Shown here: positions 60,851 through 64,000 of the stretch, piece after piece
How positions within the stretch are numbered: position 1 is the stretch's first letter
Layout: the number at the start of each line of letters is the position of its first letter
Source: CAVXEH01 sp963805305
GTDB lineage: Bacteria; Chloroflexota; Limnocylindria; QHBO01
Direction of reading: 5' to 3'
Assembly (NCBI GenBank): GCA_963805305.1
Contig: CAWDTM010000007.1
Span: 124,001 to 188,000 of the forward strand
DNA: 64,000 nt
Program-made: the position numbers and the translations under genes
The notes under the pieces: generated by a model
What the model saw: the letters and a program-made list of their open reading frames with translations, nothing else
Databases searched by the model: none
Told to the model about the DNA's origin: nothing

Positions 60851-63800
60851 GTGAGTCGTCGTCGCGCTTCCCAACCCCTCGCCCGATTCAGCGAGCCCGC
60901 CCGGGCCTGGTTCGCCGAGGCGTTTGCCGGTCCGACCCGTGCGCAGGAGCTGGGCTGGGAGGCGATCAGCGCGGGTGCCCACACCCTCCTGCACGCGCCG
61001 ACCGGGAGCGGGAAGACCCTCGCCGCTTTCCTGTGGTGCCTGGACCGATGCTTCACCGATCCTCGCCCGCGGGCGAACCGGAGCGTCCGGGTGCTCTACG
61101 TCAGCCCGCTCAAGGCCCTGGCCTATGACGTCGAGCGGAACCTCCGCGCGCCCCTGGCCGGAATCCGCCGCACCGCCAGCCGCAGCGGCGTCGAGCTGCC
61201 GGAGGTCCGCGTGGCGTCGAGGACCGGCGACACGCCGGCGGATGCTCGACGCGCCCTGGCCAGGGATCCACCGGAGATCCTGGTCACCACCCCCGAGAGC
61301 CTGTACCTGCTGCTCACGAGCAGGGCTCGCGAGGTGCTGGCCGGGGTGGAGCACGTCATCGTCGACGAGGTCCACGCGCTGGCCGCCACGAAGCGGGGGA
61401 CGCACCTGGCACTCTCGCTCGAGCGACTCGAGGCGCTCGTGGTGGGCGCCGGGCATGCACCCCCCCAACGGATAGGCCTCTCGGCCACCCAGCGACCGCT
61501 CGAGGCGATCGCGGCCTACCTCGGCGGAAACGGGCCTGGCCGCGCGGTCACGATCGCGGATGCCGGGGCGCGCAAGGAGCTGCGGCTCACGATCAGCGTC
61601 CCGGTCGAGGACATGAGCCGCCTCGGGGAGCTGCTCGACCCGGACGACCAGCCGAGCGGGCCGGCAGCCGGCCCCGAAGCGCGGCACTCCATCTGGCCGG
61701 CCATCCATCCACAGCTCCTCGAGCTCATCCGCCGCCATCGGTCCACCCTGGTCTTCGTGAACTCGCGCCGGCTCGCCGAGCGCCTGGCCAGCCGCCTGAA
61801 CGAGCTGGCCGGCGAGGAGCTGGTGCGGGCGCACCACGGCAGCGTCGCCCGCGAGCAGCGCCTCGAGATCGAGGAGGCGCTCAAGGACGGCCGCCTCCCG
61901 GCGCTGGTCGCCACCTCCAGCCTTGAGCTGGGGATCGACATGGGCGCCATCGACCTCGTCGTGCAGATCGAGGCCCCGCCATCGGTCGCCGCCGGACTGC
62001 AGCGCATCGGTCGGGCCGGGCACAGCGTGGGCGAGGTCTCGAACGGCGTCATCTTCCCGAAGTACCGCGGCGACCTGCTCGAGGCCGCTGTCGTCGCGGA
62101 GCGAATGCTCGCGGGGGCGATCGAGGAGACCCGCCTTCCCCGCGCCCCGCTCGACGTGCTGGCCCAGCAGATCGTGGCCGCCTGCGCCATGGACACGTGG
62201 CGAACGGACGACCTCCTGGCGCTGGTGACGCGGACCGACGCCTTCCGCGAGCTCTCGCGTGAGCAGCTGACCGGCGTCCTGGACATGCTCTCGGGCCGGT
62301 ACCCGTCGGACGAGTTCGCCGAGCTGCGTCCGAGGGTTGTCTGGGACCGCGCGACCGATGAGGTGACCAGCCGCAACGACGCACGGGTGCTGGCCATCAC
62401 GTCCGGCGGGACGATCCCAGATCGCGGGCTGTATGGCGTCTTCCTCCCCGAGGATGGATCCGGGCGCGGCGGCCGGCGCGTGGGCGAGCTGGACGAGGAG
62501 ATGGTCTACGAGAGCCGCGTGGGGGAGACCTTCCTGCTGGGCGCCTCGACCTGGCGCATCGAGGAGATCAAGCCCGACCGGGTCATCGTCACGCCCGCTC
62601 CGGGCGAGCCGGGCAAGATGCCGTTCTGGAAGGGCGACGGCGTGGGCCGACCCGTCGAGCTGGGGCGGGCGATCGGCGCGTTCCTGCGGGAGCTGGAGCC
62701 GATGCCGGCCGATGCCGCAACCGAGCGGCTCCGGCGCGACCACGCGCTCGACGCGCTCGCTGCCCGCAACCTGGTGGCCTATCTCGCCGATCAGCGCGAG
62801 GCGACCGGTGTCCTTCCCACGGATCGGACCGTCGTGATCGAGCGGTTCCGCGACGAGCTTGGCGACTGGCGGGTCTGCCTGCTCACCCCGTTCGGCGGAC
62901 GGGTCCATGCGCCGTGGGCCATGGCCATCGAAGCCCGACTGCGCGAGCGGTACACCGTGGACGTCCAGGCCCTGTGGTCCGACGATGGGATCGTGATCCG
63001 GCTCCCGGAGGCCGATGACGCGCCGCCCGAGGCGGAGCTGATCCTGGAACCCGAGGAGGCGGAAGAGCTCCTCATGGGCGCGCTCGGCGGGACGGCGCTC
63101 TTCGCCGCCCGCTTCCGGGAGAACGCCGCCCGCGCGCTGCTCCTCCCGCGCCGGAGGCCGGGCCAGCGGACCCCCCTCTGGATGCAGCGCCGCCGTTCAG
63201 CGGATCTCCTCGCAGTGGCGGGACAGTACGGGAGCTTCCCGATCATCCTCGAGACGTACCGCGAGTGCCTGCGCGACGTCTTCGACATGCCGGCCCTGCG
63301 GGAGGTGCTGGACGGGATCCAATCGCGCCGGGTCCGGGTCGTCAGCGTGGAGACACCGCGGGCATCTCCGTTTGCAGCGTCGCTCCTGTTCGACTACGTG
63401 GGCTCGTATATGTACGAGGGCGACGCACCGCTCGCGGAGCGGCGCGCGCAGGCCCTGGCCCTGGATCGCGAGCTCCTCGCCGAGCTGCTGGGCGCGGACG
63501 ACCTGCGCGAGCTGCTGGATCCGGCCGCCATCGCCGACGTCGAGCTCGAGCTGCAGGCTCTCGCCGGGGGACGACGCCCGCATACCGTCGACGGCGTGCA
63601 CGACCTGCTCCGACGCGTTGGCGACCTCACCGTCGATGAGGTCGCAGCTCGCGTCACGGGCGCGATCGACGCTTCCGCGGCCCTGGCGTCGCTCCGGGAG
63701 GACCGGCGCGCCGTGGCGGTTCGGATCGCCGGCGTGGAACGCTGGATCGCCGTCGAGGACGTCGCCCGCTTTCGCGACGCCCTGGGGGTCAGCCCGCCGC

Positions 63801-64000
63801 CGGGCGTGGCGGAAACCTGGCTCGAGCCCGGGGACGGCGAGCCGCTGGACGGCCTACTCCGACGTTGGGGACGGACCCACGCGCCCTTCACCGCGGCCGA
63901 ACCGGCGGCACGCTGGGGGATCGCGCCGCCGCTGGTGGCGGTCCGCCTGGCATTCCTGGTTGCCGGTGGGGGCCTGGTCGAGGGCTCGTTCCGCCCGGGT
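60851..64000 (+). CDS. lhr: Large helicase-related protein Lhr (partial, C-terminus beyond window)
   Basis: The frame is open for all 1050 codons to the window edge; family members are about 1500 residues. It is a superfamily 2 DNA helicase involved in DNA repair. Motifs in order: Walker A HAPTGSGKT (Lys55), VRVLYVSPLKALAYDVERNL, VTTPESLYLLL, DEVH box IVDEVHALAATKRGTHLALSLERLE (172-175), IGLSATQRP, LVFVNSRRLAERLASRLNEL, VATSSLELGIDMGAIDLVVQIE and QRIGRAGHSVG. The Lhr core then gives YESRVGETFLLGASTWRIEEI. The visible end (GRTHAPFTAAEPAARWG) is in the C-terminal winged-helix region. The GTG start follows TAGACT by 9 bases. Confidence 0.94.
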   Translation, partial: MSRRRASQPLARFSEPARAWFAEAFAGPTRAQELGWEAISAGAHTLLHAPTGSGKTLAAFLWCLDRCFTDPRPRANRSVRVLYVSPLKALAYDVERNLRAPLAGIRRTASRSGVELPEVRVASRTGDTPADARRALARDPPEILVTTPESLYLLLTSRAREVLAGVEHVIVDEVHALAATKRGTHLALSLERLEALVVGAGHAPPQRIGLSATQRPLEAIAAYLGGNGPGRAVTIADAGARKELRLTISVPVEDMSRLGELLDPDDQPSGPAAGPEARHSIWPAIHPQLLELIRRHRSTLVFVNSRRLAERLASRLNELAGEELVRAHHGSVAREQRLEIEEALKDGRLPALVATSSLELGIDMGAIDLVVQIEAPPSVAAGLQRIGRAGHSVGEVSNGVIFPKYRGDLLEAAVVAERMLAGAIEETRLPRAPLDVLAQQIVAACAMDTWRTDDLLALVTRTDAFRELSREQLTGVLDMLSGRYPSDEFAELRPRVVWDRATDEVTSRNDARVLAITSGGTIPDRGLYGVFLPEDGSGRGGRRVGELDEEMVYESRVGETFLLGASTWRIEEIKPDRVIVTPAPGEPGKMPFWKGDGVGRPVELGRAIGAFLRELEPMPADAATERLRRDHALDALAARNLVAYLADQREATGVLPTDRTVVIERFRDELGDWRVCLLTPFGGRVHAPWAMAIEARLRERYTVDVQALWSDDGIVIRLPEADDAPPEAELILEPEEAEELLMGALGGTALFAARFRENAARALLLPRRRPGQRTPLWMQRRRSADLLAVAGQYGSFPIILETYRECLRDVFDMPALREVLDGIQSRRVRVVSVETPRASPFAASLLFDYVGSYMYEGDAPLAERRAQALALDRELLAELLGADDLRELLDPAAIADVELELQALAGGRRPHTVDGVHDLLRRVGDLTVDEVAARVTGAIDASAALASLREDRRAVAVRIAGVERWIAVEDVARFRDALGVSPPPGVAETWLEPGDGEPLDGLLRRWGRTHAPFTAAEPAARWGIAPPLVAVRLAFLVAGGGLVEGSFRPG

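Noticed and set aside
60618..60854. A 78-codon plus-strand frame in the gap before lhr
   Set aside because: It has no ribosome site or promoter spacing, an Arg-rich composition typical of noncoding high-GC DNA, and overlaps the lhr start.
60761..62908. A 715-codon minus-strand frame inside lhr
   Set aside because: It is a shadow of the helicase. All SF2 motifs are on the plus strand in one unbroken frame.

Overview
The window is high-GC (about two thirds or more G+C), densely coded bacterial chromosome with 54 protein genes, two of them cut by the window edges, and one tRNA. I see no rRNA, CRISPR array, insertion sequence, prophage or integron. The gene content points to an aerobic, probably monoderm soil or freshwater bacterium of the Terrabacteria group. 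It includes three luciferase-like F420-type oxidoreductases, an actinobacterial-type glycogen synthase, a CO-dehydrogenase-like molybdenum hydroxylase, 2-oxoacid:ferredoxin oxidoreductases, and an RND pump with no periplasmic adaptor gene beside it. My best guess is Chloroflexota (for example Limnocylindria-like). That is inference, not proof.

Layout. 1-7128: GDPD phosphodiesterase and UMF1-type MFS transporter, a TetR regulator divergent from an MMPL exporter, a small protein with a zinc-metallopeptidase-like protein, and a luciferase-like oxidoreductase. 7224-11392: a DUF4332 protein, a second luciferase-like oxidoreductase, a small membrane protein, and an ABC-2 exporter. 11474-16212: giant pyruvate:ferredoxin oxidoreductase (nifJ) coupled to a dihydroorotate-dehydrogenase-like protein. 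16227-23505: a tight seven-gene operon with a three-subunit molybdenum hydroxylase, nitrilase-family amidase, DUF2848 protein, cupin and luciferase-like oxidoreductase, next to a divergent coxG-like gene. 23564-25514: tRNA-Gly, zwf and a small zinc-ribbon-like protein. 25591-28463: receiver-like protein and a second 2-oxoacid:ferredoxin oxidoreductase with fused beta and gamma subunits. 28660-37654: a complete arginine operon, argH-C-J-B-R-G-[acetyltransferase-argD]-F. 37723-39146: acetyltransferase and ArsR-type regulator. 39324-42685: peptide-binding lipoprotein, small protein, VKOR-DsbA fusion. 42701-47256: two ABC-2 exporter modules and an esterase. 47308-53535: MarR-RND exporter operon, then a copper ATPase with a YHS protein. 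53632-58254: glycogen synthase, MFS transporter, DoxX protein, polytopic His-rich membrane protein. 58268-60525: DevS/NarL-type two-component system. 60851 to the end: Lhr helicase.

How it works together. Genes are packed into operons joined by 4-base ATGA/GTGA start-stop overlaps. The clearest regulatory logic is in three places. The arginine operon has two ARG-box-like palindromes covering its promoter, and its repressor gene argR lies inside the operon. The TetR/MMPL pair shares overlapping divergent promoters flanked by two matching 14-base operators. The copper ATPase has a CsoR-like palindrome over its -10 element.

The most striking window-wide pattern has no name in a feature list. 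At about fourteen transcription-unit starts a TAnnnT hexamer sits 6-9 bases before the start codon, and Shine-Dalgarno sequences appear mainly elsewhere. This implies widespread leaderless mRNAs, and it fixes several start codons. At one locus the leaderless product would be an eight-residue leader peptide coupled to the MFS gene.
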